A stretch of DNA of 64,000 nucleotides from Mesorhizobium sp. (GCA_004017535.1 SAJS01000004.1:248001-312000), one strand, 5' to 3'; shown: positions 34,919-43,134, counted from the first letter of the stretch. Program-made: numbers and translations. The notes: a model not told the origin generated them from the sequence alone.

Positions 34919-36447
34919 TCGGCGGCCTCCTGGTGCTCGACGCCGGCCATCAGCAGGCCGAGTTCGCCTTCGGTCGCCTCGGGGCCGCGCTCGCCGACGA
35001 CACGGCCGGCGAACATCACCAGGATACGGTCGGAGAGCGAGCGGATTTCGTCGAGCTCGACCGACACCACCAGCACGGCCTTGCCCTGGTCGCGCATGGC
35101 GATCAGCCGCTTGTGGATGAATTCGATGGCGCCGACGTCGACGCCGCGCGTCGGCTGGCCGACGATCAGCACGCCGGGGTCCTGTTCCATTTCCCTGGCC
35201 AGCACGATCTTCTGCTGGTTGCCGCCGGAGAAATTGGCCGTCTTCAGCCGTGGATTCGCGGGACGGATGTCGTATTTCTCGATCTTGTCCTTGGCGTCGG
35301 CCATGATGGCATCGACGTCGAGGAACGGCCCCTTCAGATAGCGTTCGTCGTCGTGATAGCCGAGGATGGAATTCTCGTTCTCCTCGAAGGCGAGCACCAG
35401 CCCGACATGGTGGCGGTCCTCCGGCACATGGGCCAGCCCGCGGTCGCGCAATTCGCCGGGATCGGCCTTGCCAGTGAGGTCGATCGGCTTGCCGTCGAGC
35501 ATCACCTCGCCGGAGACCGCATGCCTGATGCCGGAGATCGCTTCCAGCAGCTCGGACTGGCCGTTGCCGGCAACGCCGGCGATGCCGACGATCTCGCCGC
35601 CGCGCACGTCGAAGGAGACGTTGTCCACCATGGTGACGCCGCGCTGGTCCTTCACCGTCAGGTTCTTCACCGACAGTTTCACCGCGCCGGCTTCCGACTG
35701 GCCTTTCTCGACCCTGAGCAGCACGCGCCGGCCGACCATCAGCTCGGCCAATTCGCCGACGGTGGTTTCTTTTGTCGTCCTGGTCGCCACCATCGTGCCT
35801 TGGCGCATCACGGAAACCGTGTCGGTGATCGCCATGATCTCGCGCAGCTTGTGCGTGATGAGCACGATGGTTTTACCCTGGTCCTTCAATTGCTTGAGGA
35901 TGCGGAAGAGGTGGTCGGCCTCGGCCGGCGTCAACACGCCCGTAGGCTCGTCGAGGATCAGTATCTCGGCGCCGCGATAGAGCGCCTTGAGGATCTCGAC
36001 GCGCTGCTGCAGGCCGACCGGCAGTTCCTCGATGACGGCGTCAGGATCGACCTCGAGGCCGTATTCGCGTTCCAGCCGGTCAAGCTCCGAGCGCGCCTTG
36101 GTTATGCTGCTCTTTAGCAACGCATCGCTTTCGGCGCCGAGGATGACATTTTCCAGCACCGTGAAATTGTCGACCAGCATGAAGTGCTGGTGGACCATGC
36201 CGATGCCGAGCGCAATGGCGTCGTTGGAGGTGTGGATCGAAACAGGCTTGCCGCCGACGCGGATTTCGCCGCTGTCGGCCTGGTAGAAGCCGTAGAGAAT
36301 CGACATCAGCGTCGACTTGCCGGCGCCGTTCTCGCCGACAATGCCGTGGATGGTGCCGCGCGCGACCTCCAGGTTGATGTCGCGGTTGGCGCGCACCGCG
36401 CCAAAGCTCTTGTTGATGCCTATGAGCTCAATTGCGGCTTGCGCCAT
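34915..36447 (-). CDS. Nucleoside ABC transporter ATP-binding protein (tandem ABC domains)
   Basis: A 510-residue ATPase with two ABC modules, as in YufO/RbsA. Module 1 (about 1-245) has Walker A GENGAGKSTLMS, Q-loop HQHF and LILDEPTGVL; module 2 (about 260-505) has GVAGNGQSELLE (degenerate Walker A, usual for this type), the signature FSGGNQQK and LIVGQPTRGVD. It is the first gene of the operon that continues through two permeases, cdd, punA and deoA. Confidence 0.92.
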   Translation of the reverse strand: MAQAAIELIGINKSFGAVRANRDINLEVARGTIHGIVGENGAGKSTLMSILYGFYQADSGEIRVGGKPVSIHTSNDAIALGIGMVHQHFMLVDNFTVLENVILGAESDALLKSSITKARSELDRLEREYGLEVDPDAVIEELPVGLQQRVEILKALYRGAEILILDEPTGVLTPAEADHLFRILKQLKDQGKTIVLITHKLREIMAITDTVSVMRQGTMVATRTTKETTVGELAELMVGRRVLLRVEKGQSEAGAVKLSVKNLTVKDQRGVTMVDNVSFDVRGGEIVGIAGVAGNGQSELLEAISGIRHAVSGEVMLDGKPIDLTGKADPGELRDRGLAHVPEDRHHVGLVLAFEENENSILGYHDDERYLKGPFLDVDAIMADAKDKIEKYDIRPANPRLKTANFSGGNQQKIVLAREMEQDPGVLIVGQPTRGVDVGAIEFIHKRLIAMRDQGKAVLVVSVELDEIRSLSDRILVMFAGRVVGERGPEATEGELGLLMAGVEHQEAAE

Positions 36448-36566
36448 GCAGCCTGTCCCACTCAGTTTTTTTATCGCTTGGTCAAAATGCCTAGCATGAT
36501 GCCCCGCTTATGCCAATCGGCCGTTCACTCTCGACAAATCCCCGCGCCCTTGTCAATTTCGAACCT

Positions 36567-36614
36567 GAGCAGGTTCCGCAAAAGTGTCCCGCGGTTTTGC
36601 GATCGGAACCCGCG
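36567..36614. repeat. Dispersed intergenic inverted-repeat element, copy E (diverged)
   Basis: GAGCAGGTTCCGCAAAAGTG at the left and GCGGTTTTGCGATCGGAACCCGCG at the right. It keeps the AAAAGTG...CGGTTTT core and complementary arms (GGTTCC/GGAACC) of the other copies while changing the arm sequence. It either belongs to a related subfamily or has drifted with compensating changes. Confidence 0.65.
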
Positions 36615-36631
36615 AGAACCAACTGAGCTAA

Positions 36632-36666
36632 GCAGATATTCATGGGCATCCCACGAATATCTGCTT
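36632..36666. promoter_or_regulatory. Inverted repeat upstream of slyX
   Basis: AGCAGATATTC-ATGGGCATCCCAC-GAATATCTGCT: the 11-base arms are perfectly complementary, with an inner ATGGG/CCCA pairing possible too. It sits about 40-70 bases before the slyX start and about 190 before the nucleoside operon. It may be a terminator-less hairpin, an operator or part of a repeat; no T-run follows. Confidence 0.5.
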
Positions 36667-36702
36667 GGGTGAAGGCCTCACATTCGCAAGGACCGGTTTT
36701 GC

Positions 36703-36912
36703 ATGGCCATGTCTGACGATCGGCTGACGACGCTGGAAATCCGCGCCGCCGAGCAGGAAAAGACCATCGAGGAACTGTCCGGCCAGATCGCCGAACAGTG
36801 GAAGGTGATCGAGCGCATGGAGCGCAAGCTCGCTGCTCTCACCGACCGCTTCCTGGAGTTGGAGGAGCAGACCGCCTCCGACGTGCCGGTGACCAAGCCG
36901 CCGCATTGGTGA
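36703..36912 (+). CDS. slyX: SlyX family protein
   Basis: A 69-residue coiled-coil protein matching SlyX: RLTTLEIRAAEQEKTIEELS, then WKVIERMERKLAALTDRF, and the C-terminal KPPHW (the conserved PPHY/W tail). Function is unresolved in all bacteria. The ATG at 36703 has AAGGA upstream; a second in-frame ATG lies two codons later. It is followed 22 bases later by the anti-sigma-like gene. Confidence 0.86.
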   Translation: MAMSDDRLTTLEIRAAEQEKTIEELSGQIAEQWKVIERMERKLAALTDRFLELEEQTASDVPVTKPPHW

Positions 36913-36934
36913 GGAGCCATGGGAATAGACGGCC

Positions 36935-37342
36935 ATGTCCAGTGAAAGCGACCGCGTCGCCCGGGCCGGCGACTATGTCTTCGGCCTGATGAACGACCGG
37001 GAACGCGCCCGCGCCGAGCGCGACCTCGAGATCGATCCTGCCTTTCGCTACACGGTGCTGCGGCTCGCCGAGCGCCTGCGCGCGCTCGATCCCGCGGCGC
37101 CCGAAGCGCGCGGCAATCGCTGGGAGCTGGTCACGCAACGCCTTGCCGAACTACCGCAGATGCAGGCGCGGCTCGCCGGCGTTGCCGCTCCCGAGGTCGA
37201 ACCGCCGCCGGTGATGATCCACCGGCTCGAGCGCAAGCCCTACGGCGTCGGCCTGCATTCGCTTGGCGGCAGGCTTGGCTTTGTCATTGCGCTCGCCCTG
37301 CTGGCAGCGTTCGCGCTCGGCTATATCTTCGGCACGCTATAG
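36935..37342 (+). CDS. Anti-sigma factor-like membrane protein (RskA-type N-terminus)
   Basis: A 135-residue protein. The N-terminal DYVFGLMNDRERARAERDLEIDPAFR resembles the anti-sigma-K (RskA) helical domain, and one membrane segment (LGFVIALALLAAFALGYIFG) lies at the C-terminus, so the N-terminus faces the cytoplasm. No ECF sigma gene is adjacent and the protein ends right after the membrane helix, lacking the usual periplasmic domain. A strong GAGGAG precedes an ATG at 36919 that opens only eight codons and overlaps this start; the true start at 36935 may depend on that mini-frame. Confidence 0.6.
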   Translation: MSSESDRVARAGDYVFGLMNDRERARAERDLEIDPAFRYTVLRLAERLRALDPAAPEARGNRWELVTQRLAELPQMQARLAGVAAPEVEPPPVMIHRLERKPYGVGLHSLGGRLGFVIALALLAAFALGYIFGTL

Positions 37343-37392
37343 GTTGTCGCCCTCGGCCACGGCTTCGATCGTCGGCCGCATCATCCCCTACC

Positions 37393-37426
37393 AAAAACGA
37401 AACCGCCGGGCACTGGCCCGGCGGTT
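37393..37426 (-). terminator. Rho-independent terminator of the BMP-family gene
   Basis: AACCGCCGGGC (37401-37411) and GCCCGGCGGTT (37416-37426) form a perfect 11-base stem with a 4-base loop. Read on the minus strand it is followed by TCGTTTTTGG, so it terminates the binding-protein gene. Confidence 0.88.
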
Positions 37427-37448
37427 CAAACCCTGCTTCAGATGCCGA

Positions 37449-38438
37449 TCAGTAGGGGCACTTGTTGTCGGCGGTATAGTCGTGCACCTCGACCTTGCCG
37501 GCGATGATGTCGGCCTTGGCCTTTTCGACCGCGGCCTTCATCTCGTCGGTCACCAGCGCCTTGTTGTTGTCGTCCATGGCGTAGTCGACGCCGCCTTCCT
37601 TGAGGCCGAGATTCTGGAGGCCGCCCTTGAAGGTGCCGTTCTTGCCGTCCATGAAGGCGTTGTAGACGGCGACGTCGACGCGCTTCATCATCGAGGTCAG
37701 AACCTTGCCCGGCTGCAGGCCGTTCTGGTTGGAATCGACGCCGATGCCGAGCTTGCCGGCATCCGCCGCCGCCTGCAGCACGCCGACGCCGGTGCCGCCG
37801 GCGGCCGCGTAGACCACGTCGGCGCCCTGATCGATCTGCGTCTTGGCGATCTCACCGCCCTTGGCCGGGTCGTTCCAGGCAGCCGGCGTGTCGCCAGTCA
37901 TGTTCTGGATGACGTCGGTGGCCCCGGCCGACTTGGCGCCGCCGACATAGCCGCATTCGAACTTGCGGATCAGAGGGATATCCATGCCGCCGATGAAGCC
38001 GACCTTCTTCGACTTCGACGCCATCGCCGCCAGGATGCCGACGAGGTAGGAGCCTTCGTTCTCCTTGAAAACCAGTGAGCGGACATTGGGCAGATCGACG
38101 GCATCGTCGATGATGGCGAAGTTCAGGTCCGGATAATCTTTCGCGACCGCTTTGAGCGCATCTTCCCAGGCAAAGCCGGCCATGACGATCGGATTGCGGC
38201 CGTCCTCGGCGAAGCGGCGCAGCGCCTGCTCGCGCTGCGAGGCATTGGAAACTTCGAATTCGACATAGGCGACGCCGGTCTCGGTCTTGAACTTCTCGGC
38301 GCCGTGATAGGCGGCCTCGTTGAAAGATTTGTCAAACTTGCCGCCCAGATCATAGAGGATGGCCGGCTGCACGTCCGCGGCGAAAGCCGGAAGAACCATT
38401 GCGGTTGCGGCCAGGAGGCCGAGAACGATACGTTTCAT
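37449..38438 (-). CDS. BMP family ABC transporter substrate-binding protein (nucleoside binding)
   Basis: A 329-residue periplasmic binding protein. The signal peptide MKRIVLGLLAATAMVLPAFAAD is cleaved near residue 20-21. The BMP/Med domain begins ILYDLGGKFDKSFNEAAYHGA and includes AGFAWEDAL, GFIGGMDIPLIRKFECGY and VYAAAGGTGVGVLQAA. Members bind purine nucleosides for the YufOPQ-type transporter. The ATG at 38438 has AGGGTGTGGATC upstream. It is separated from its operon by slyX and the anti-sigma gene, so it has its own promoter, allowing higher expression than the membrane parts. Confidence 0.93.
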   Translation of the reverse strand: MKRIVLGLLAATAMVLPAFAADVQPAILYDLGGKFDKSFNEAAYHGAEKFKTETGVAYVEFEVSNASQREQALRRFAEDGRNPIVMAGFAWEDALKAVAKDYPDLNFAIIDDAVDLPNVRSLVFKENEGSYLVGILAAMASKSKKVGFIGGMDIPLIRKFECGYVGGAKSAGATDVIQNMTGDTPAAWNDPAKGGEIAKTQIDQGADVVYAAAGGTGVGVLQAAADAGKLGIGVDSNQNGLQPGKVLTSMMKRVDVAVYNAFMDGKNGTFKGGLQNLGLKEGGVDYAMDDNNKALVTDEMKAAVEKAKADIIAGKVEVHDYTADNKCPY

Positions 38439-38632
38439 GTGATCCACACCCTGTCGGTTATTTTTCCGTTTTGCACCGCTTGCCCGCCCGGTTCTCCGGC
38501 AGGCTTGCGATGCCAGGCAGGAAGTGTTTGCCCTTCCCGCTCGCGGCCAATCTGGCACGGCGCGAAACAAAATTCACGTGGATTTTTGACCTGTTGGAAA
38601 AAGCGGTTACCGGCGCTCCGGCGTGGCTCTTT

Positions 38633-38703
38633 GAGCAATTCCAGGAAAGGTGTGAAGCGGCCAGGCTCGGCGGTCTTGCCGTAGCCTTCCGTCCGGAATT
38701 GCG
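38633..38703. repeat. Dispersed intergenic inverted-repeat element, copy F with central insert
   Basis: Canonical ends (GAGCAATTCCAGGAAAGGTGTGAAGCGG cut here only for length; right end TTCCGTCCGGAATTGCG) surround about 26 extra bases (CCAGGCTCGGCGGTCTTGCC and following). It lies upstream of the BMP-family gene and downstream of a small membrane-protein gene. Confidence 0.78.
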
Positions 38704-38718
38704 TCGGAACAAGAGCCT

Positions 38719-39045
38719 TCAGGGGCTGGGAGCGAAATCCGCGCCCCGGCGTTTGCGCCGGTAGCCGATGGCGTAGAGCAGGAAGGCAAGCACCGCGAAC
38801 ACGGCGAAACCGGGCTGCGCGAGCACCCAGGCGACGGCGCCGTCCCACACCAGCGGACTTGCCTTGGCGCGCATGAAGGTCTCGAAAGCGGCGCGGGTAT
38901 CCGGTGAGACCGCCAGCCAGCTTGCATTGAGCGGCGTCATCACCAGCGAGGAGGCAGCGACCGAGCGTGTCGTGTCGATCACCGCCATGATGACGGAAAC
39001 CGACAGCGCTATCATGGCCGCCAGCCGAAAGATGAAACGCAACAT
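38719..39045 (-). CDS. Conserved hypothetical membrane protein
   Basis: A 108-residue protein with two membrane segments: residues 2-20 (FIFRLAAMIALSVSVIMAVI) and about 77-95 (FAVFAVLAFLLYAIGY), followed by a basic tail RRKRRG. Between them are DTTRSVAASSLVMTPL and a WDGAVAWVL stretch, a layout I recognise from uncharacterised Rhizobiales proteins. The ATG at 39045 is chosen because hydrophobicity and conservation start there. Function unknown. Confidence 0.7.
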   Translation of the reverse strand: MLRFIFRLAAMIALSVSVIMAVIDTTRSVAASSLVMTPLNASWLAVSPDTRAAFETFMRAKASPLVWDGAVAWVLAQPGFAVFAVLAFLLYAIGYRRKRRGADFAPSP

Positions 39046-39142
39046 CGACGCTCTCCCCGGGAAGCTCCCGTCTGCCCGCAATCGACATAGAGCGTGCGTG
39101 GTTCCCGCGCAATCGCGGCCGCATGAAATTGACACCGCGAAA

Positions 39143-39844
39143 TTAGCGGGCCCGCGCCGGTCTGCGCCTGTTGACCCGCCAGATTGCGAAAATGCCGCCG
39201 GCGACCGCTCCGACGATCAGGCCGCCCAGCCCGATGAAAGCTGCGAAAAATCCGCAGGCGCCCTCGAAGCAGCTCATATGCGTCAGGTCCGCGATCAGCG
39301 AACCGGCGAAGAAACCGCCGCAAGCGCCGATCGCGCCGCCAAGGATGATGCCGAGCAGCGCGGCGAGGATCGAGACGAAGACCGGCGGCCGCTCGGTCTC
39401 CGGATTGGCATAGACCGTCTCTGCGCCAGCGCCGTTGCGCAGGAGATAGATACAGAGCAGGCCGATGGCGATCTCGGCGACGGTGAAGCCCAGCCCCTCG
39501 GCCGAGAACACGAAGTCGGACACCAGCAGCACATAGGCCTGGCGCACCAGGATCCATATGATGATGGCGACCTGCCAGATCGTGTAGTGGCGCGGGAAAC
39601 GGGCCGATCGGTTGAAGGCGAGACCAAGCAGGAACAGCCCCCACAGAATGGTGATGACGCCGCCGGCAAGGCCGCCATAGATCAGGAAGAGGACGTTATC
39701 CGGGAGGCTGAAGTCGCCGATCAGCCGCCAGTTGGAGATCAGGCCATAGGCCGACAGGCCCATGACGATGACGAGCCAAGCCACCGGGATGAAGGAAAGC
39801 CCGCTGTCCGGCCGCCCCGCGGGTCGTTGGTCGATCGATGCCAT
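39143..39844 (-). CDS. Polytopic membrane protein, DUF2569-like N-terminal part
   Basis: A 233-residue protein. The first 150 residues hold four membrane segments with a DUF2569-like pattern (VAWLVIVMGLSAYGLIS, then FLIYGGLAGGVITILWGLF, FPRHYTIWQVAIIIWIL). The C-terminal part has two Gly-rich segments (GIILGGAIGACGGFFAGSL and AAFIGLGGLIVGAVAGGIFAI) separated by a loop with two cysteines (MSCFEGACG), and ends in a basic RVNRRRPARAR. Function unknown. Starts at ATG 39844. Confidence 0.72.
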   Translation of the reverse strand: MASIDQRPAGRPDSGLSFIPVAWLVIVMGLSAYGLISNWRLIGDFSLPDNVLFLIYGGLAGGVITILWGLFLLGLAFNRSARFPRHYTIWQVAIIIWILVRQAYVLLVSDFVFSAEGLGFTVAEIAIGLLCIYLLRNGAGAETVYANPETERPPVFVSILAALLGIILGGAIGACGGFFAGSLIADLTHMSCFEGACGFFAAFIGLGGLIVGAVAGGIFAIWRVNRRRPARAR

Positions 39845-39948
39845 TTCAGGACAATGCCCCTCGCAAAGCCCAATGCAACTCTCGGAGCAGTCGACAGGCT
39901 GGCAAGGCCGAAGTCAAGCTCGGATGGTCTTGCAGGGCACCGACGACG

Positions 39949-41361
39949 TCACGGCGACAGCCGCTTTTCCTCCTCGACCGCTTTCAATCGTACAACCGAC
40001 ACCGAGCAAAGGGCTCGCGCCACGACCTTGGTCGATACACTGCCAAGGTGGCGGCGAATTGCCGAAGAGGACCGTGCGCCGACAACGATGTGCCCGACAT
40101 CATTGTGCTCGGCATAGTTGAGGATCGCGTCGGCCGGACTGACCGCCTCCAGCACGTGATAGCTTATGCGGTCCTCCGGCAGATGCAGCGGGCGCGCCCA
40201 GTCTTTGAGCGCGACCAGGCGCTGCAGATAGACCAGGCGCCCTGATTCATCGACATCCGGTGTCTTGCCGACAATCTCGGTCTTCAGCACCGTCACGCAG
40301 GCCAGCCAGGAATCCGGACGTGCCGCAAGGACACGCGCGGTTTCGTTGCGAACCTCGCCGGCCAGCGCATCGCTGCCGTTGGCAAGGTCCACCGCTGCCA
40401 GAACGATCGGCGGCCCGGCGCGCACCGCGGAGCTGGCCGCCTTGCCAACCAGCGACTTCTCGTCCGTCCTGCGGAAAAGGTTCCCGATCGCGCCCCAGGC
40501 CCGCTCGTTCGACAGCGCGCTCTTCCTGGCGACCACAACCTGATCGGGATTCCTGAGATCCGAAAGAACATGCGCCGCTTCGCCATAGCGCCTGGATCTG
40601 TCGACTTCCATGCAGCGTACAATGACGGCCTCCAGCCACCTAGGTACGGCCTTATCGATGTCTCGCGGCGGCCTGGGCGCATGGTAGAGCCTGCGCTTCA
40701 TTCCCGCGAAGGTGGCCGGACGGCCGAACGGCTCCTCGCCGGTGGCGAGTTGATAGAGGATGCAACCCAGCGCGAATATATCGCTTGCGGGATCGGACCT
40801 CTCGCCCAGCACCTGCTCCGGCGACATATAGGCTGCCGTGCCCATCGGCACGGAACTCTCTTCGCCGAGAAGGTCCGGAAGCTCCGCATGGCGGGCGAGG
40901 CCGAAGTCCAAAAGCACGGCGCCGCGCTCGGCCAGAATGATGTTTTCAGGCTTGAGATCGAGGTGGACGACCTTCTGGCGGTGCAAGGCGGCGAGCGCCT
41001 TCGCGATTTCGGCGCCGATCCTTGCCACCTCGTCCGGCGGCTGTGGCGTGCGGTTCGCCAGCTCCGCCAAACTGATGCCGGCGACGAACTCCATGGCAAT
41101 ATAGGGAACCCTCGCCAGGCTTCCGGATGCCGCGAAGCGTGGCACATGCGGACCCGACAAGCGTTTGAGGATCAATTCCTCGGCTTCGAAGCCGAGAATG
41201 ACGGAAACGTCTCCGCCCGGATCGAGAAACGGTATCTTCAGCAGAAGCGGGAAATCGAAATTCGGATTTCTCGCGCGCCACAGCATCGCCATGCCGCCAG
41301 ATTGAAGCCTCTCGACGAGCTCGAAACCATCGATGCTTGCCCCTGCCTCGAACTTCTGCAT
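39949..41361 (-). CDS. Serine/threonine protein kinase with C-terminal universal stress protein domain
   Basis: A 470-residue two-domain protein. The kinase domain (about 12-270) shows the Gly loop LQSGGMAMLW, LLLKIPF with the ATP-binding Lys, VVHLDLKPENIIL (catalytic loop, HLD in place of HRD), LLDFGLARH and YMSPEQ. The C-terminal part (about 310-460) looks like a UspA domain: IVLAAVDLANGSD, then HNDVGHIVVGARSSSAIRRHLGS, a slightly shortened nucleotide-binding motif. No membrane segment, so cytoplasmic. It starts 18 bases after a metallophosphoesterase stop, suggesting a kinase-phosphatase pair. Confidence 0.87.
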   Translation of the reverse strand: MQKFEAGASIDGFELVERLQSGGMAMLWRARNPNFDFPLLLKIPFLDPGGDVSVILGFEAEELILKRLSGPHVPRFAASGSLARVPYIAMEFVAGISLAELANRTPQPPDEVARIGAEIAKALAALHRQKVVHLDLKPENIILAERGAVLLDFGLARHAELPDLLGEESSVPMGTAAYMSPEQVLGERSDPASDIFALGCILYQLATGEEPFGRPATFAGMKRRLYHAPRPPRDIDKAVPRWLEAVIVRCMEVDRSRRYGEAAHVLSDLRNPDQVVVARKSALSNERAWGAIGNLFRRTDEKSLVGKAASSAVRAGPPIVLAAVDLANGSDALAGEVRNETARVLAARPDSWLACVTVLKTEIVGKTPDVDESGRLVYLQRLVALKDWARPLHLPEDRISYHVLEAVSPADAILNYAEHNDVGHIVVGARSSSAIRRHLGSVSTKVVARALCSVSVVRLKAVEEEKRLSP

Positions 41362-41379
41362 CCATCGCCTCCAGGCCGA

Positions 41380-42120
41380 CTAGCGGCCGATCTTCAAGCG
41401 CATGCCAAGCCACCCGGGCAAGCCTGACGCCTGAATCTTGCGGGTGGTTTCTTCATGATCGTAAGGAACGCGCACCATCGTCACCTCGCGCCGTTCCGTG
41501 TCGAGAAGCGCGAAGCAGGCGGCCGGGTTGCCATCACGCGGCTGGCCGACCGCACCGACGACGACAAGATGCCGCCTAAGCTCGAACAAGGGCGCCCCCA
41601 CATTGTCCAGCGGCCGAAAATGAACCGGCCGGCTGCCGGGCAAAGCATAGTAGATGGCTGGAATGTGGGTATGGCCACAGAAGATGAAGCGGGCATCGCT
41701 TGACAACAGGCAGCGTTCTGCCGCGTCGACGTCGCGTATGTACAGCCATTTTTCCGGCCGTTCCGCGCTGGCGTGAACATAGAGCCGGTCGCCGGATCGT
41801 GAAGAGAGCGGCAGCTGCGCAAGAAAATCGAGCTGTGCCCGGGCGAGCCGTTCGCGGGTCCACTCGATGGCGATCCGCGCGTTCTCCGTCATGTCGGTCC
41901 GGCCCAACGCCGCCGCTTCATCGTGGTTGCCCTTGATGCAGAACGCGCCGCCCTCCACCAGATCGGCGGCTTTCTCGACCACATAGACAGGATCGGGCCC
42001 GTAGCCGACCAGATCGCCAAGCAGAACCAGCTGGTCCGGCGCCTGCTTCCGAACGACCTCGAGGACTGCGTCGAACGCCTCGCGGTTGGCATGGATGTCA
42101 GACAGGATCGCGATGCGCAT
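41380..42120 (-). CDS. Metallophosphoesterase (calcineurin-like family)
   Basis: A 246-residue phosphoesterase. Metal-binding motifs are SDIHANREAF near residue 7, LLGDLVGYGPDP near 34, KGNHDEAA near 64 and FCGHTHIPA near 147, giving a dinuclear centre. It resembles YfcE and diadenosine-polyphosphate phosphatases rather than eukaryotic-type PPP enzymes. It is the first gene of a two-gene unit with the kinase-Usp protein and could remove phosphates placed by that kinase or act on a nucleotide; this is inference. Confidence 0.86.
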   Translation of the reverse strand: MRIAILSDIHANREAFDAVLEVVRKQAPDQLVLLGDLVGYGPDPVYVVEKAADLVEGGAFCIKGNHDEAAALGRTDMTENARIAIEWTRERLARAQLDFLAQLPLSSRSGDRLYVHASAERPEKWLYIRDVDAAERCLLSSDARFIFCGHTHIPAIYYALPGSRPVHFRPLDNVGAPLFELRRHLVVVGAVGQPRDGNPAACFALLDTERREVTMVRVPYDHEETTRKIQASGLPGWLGMRLKIGR

Positions 42121-42602
42121 TCAACCTTGTCCCGGGAAGCGCGCAACATAGCAAGGCGACGGCTGCAAGGAATTTGATCCGGCTCAATACCCCTGGGCGA
42201 GCATACGGCGGAGATTCCCCCCAATGCGGTTACCTTGTCGACTTCCACGACATTGCCTCCAGATCGCTGTCCCGCCTCTCACGCACGCTGAAACCAGGCT
42301 GCAGCTTAGGCGCGAACGGCTCCTGCGGGTCAGCGCGCGCACATCACGCGAACGCGCGGCATGCCGTCGTTGAGGCGGCCTTCGGGGCCATCCACGGCCA
42401 AAAGCCTTTGCGATGCCATTATGGCTTGGCATTCGCTTTCGGATCGACTAGATGAGCCCCGCGCCTGTTTGCCTAGACGGCTAGCGGCGCAGGGAAGGGT
42501 TGCCTGCCGGTTGAAGGCACACCACATATCCGCCAAGGACTTCCCATGGGAGCATCTCCCCAACCCGCGCGGCGAAACCGGCCGAGGCGAGATGTCAAGG
42601 AC
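42121..42602. other. Intergenic region without a recognised gene
   Basis: About 480 bases between the metallophosphoesterase and tRNA-Ser. Several frames are open because of high GC, but none has a convincing start or composition. The promoters of the phosphoesterase operon and the tRNA must lie here. I see no repeat or terminator of note. Confidence 0.4.
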
Positions 42603-42692
42603 GGAGAGGTGGCCGAGTGGTTGAAGGCGCACGCCTGGAAAGTGTGTTTACGGGAAACCGTAACGCGGGTTCGAATCCCGCTCTCTCCGCCA
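42603..42692 (+). tRNA. tRNA-Ser (anticodon GGA)
   Basis: A 90-base class II tRNA with encoded CCA. The acceptor strand GGAGAGG (42603-42609) pairs with TCTCTCC (42682-42688), followed by discriminator G and CCA. The D arm contains GGCCGAGTGGTTGAAGGC, the anticodon loop reads CTGGAAA (GGA at 42637-42639), the long variable arm is TTTACGGGAAACCGTAA, and the T arm GCGGGTTCGAATCCCGC is perfect. It reads UCC/UCU serine codons. Confidence 0.97.
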
Positions 42693-43134
42693 GCTACCTC
42701 CATAAAAGCCGTTTGTTTTCAAAAACTTCGTTGTAGCCCTTCACCACCAGAAATCGAAACATATCTCATTCTGCCGATATTGAGAACAACGACGTTCGTC
42801 GCGCCTACGCCCGGGCAGAGCACTGGGAAGAGCGCGTCAAATAATGCAATGGTGGGCCGATTATCAGGATGAGCTGCAGAGAAATGACGCGCGGGTGATC
42901 CTAGATATAGGGGACGCGGCAGGCCTGCTCCATAACAAAGACTCAAGTAGCATTGGGTTCGTGCAATTGATGTGAGTGAGCCGTTCCTCGCTGTGATGCG
43001 GCATGGGGCTACCACCCGCACCGGTGTCGGATGTCGTATGTTAGTTTACTGGCACGAAAGGTGGTTCTGCGATACGGTTTGAAAAATCGGGCGGTTGCAG
43101 ACGGCTTTTTGACCAAGTGACTCTGGGAGGAGCA
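42693..43134. other. AT-richer gene-free region 3' of tRNA-Ser
   Basis: About 440 bases with lower GC than the surroundings and no convincing gene on either strand. TTTGTTTTCAAAAACTTCG directly follows the tRNA and may end its transcript. Such a stretch beside a tRNA can be the scar of an integrated element, but no integrase or att repeat is visible. A CTGGCACGAAAGG motif near 43050 resembles half of a sigma-54 promoter only. Confidence 0.4.

Larger units (their letters stand above)
36448..36702. promoter_or_regulatory. Divergent intergenic region between nucleoside operon and slyX, with repeat
   Basis: This 255-base gap must carry the promoter of the nucleoside operon (minus) and of slyX (plus). 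It includes the diverged repeat copy at 36567-36614 and a second inverted repeat, AGCAGATATTCATGGG and CCCACGAATATCTGCT (about 36632-36665), which is a candidate operator or hairpin. No gene is visible. Confidence 0.45.

Noticed and set aside
42174..42455. Possible small gene between the phosphoesterase and tRNA-Ser
   Set aside because: No ribosome binding site, no recognisable domain and a Ser/Arg-rich shadow-like composition.
43050..43066. TGGCACGAAAGGTGG resembling a sigma-54 promoter upstream of the hypothetical gene at 43135
   Set aside because: The -24 half fits but the -12 half reads GTGG rather than TTGC at the required spacing, so the invariant GC is missing.
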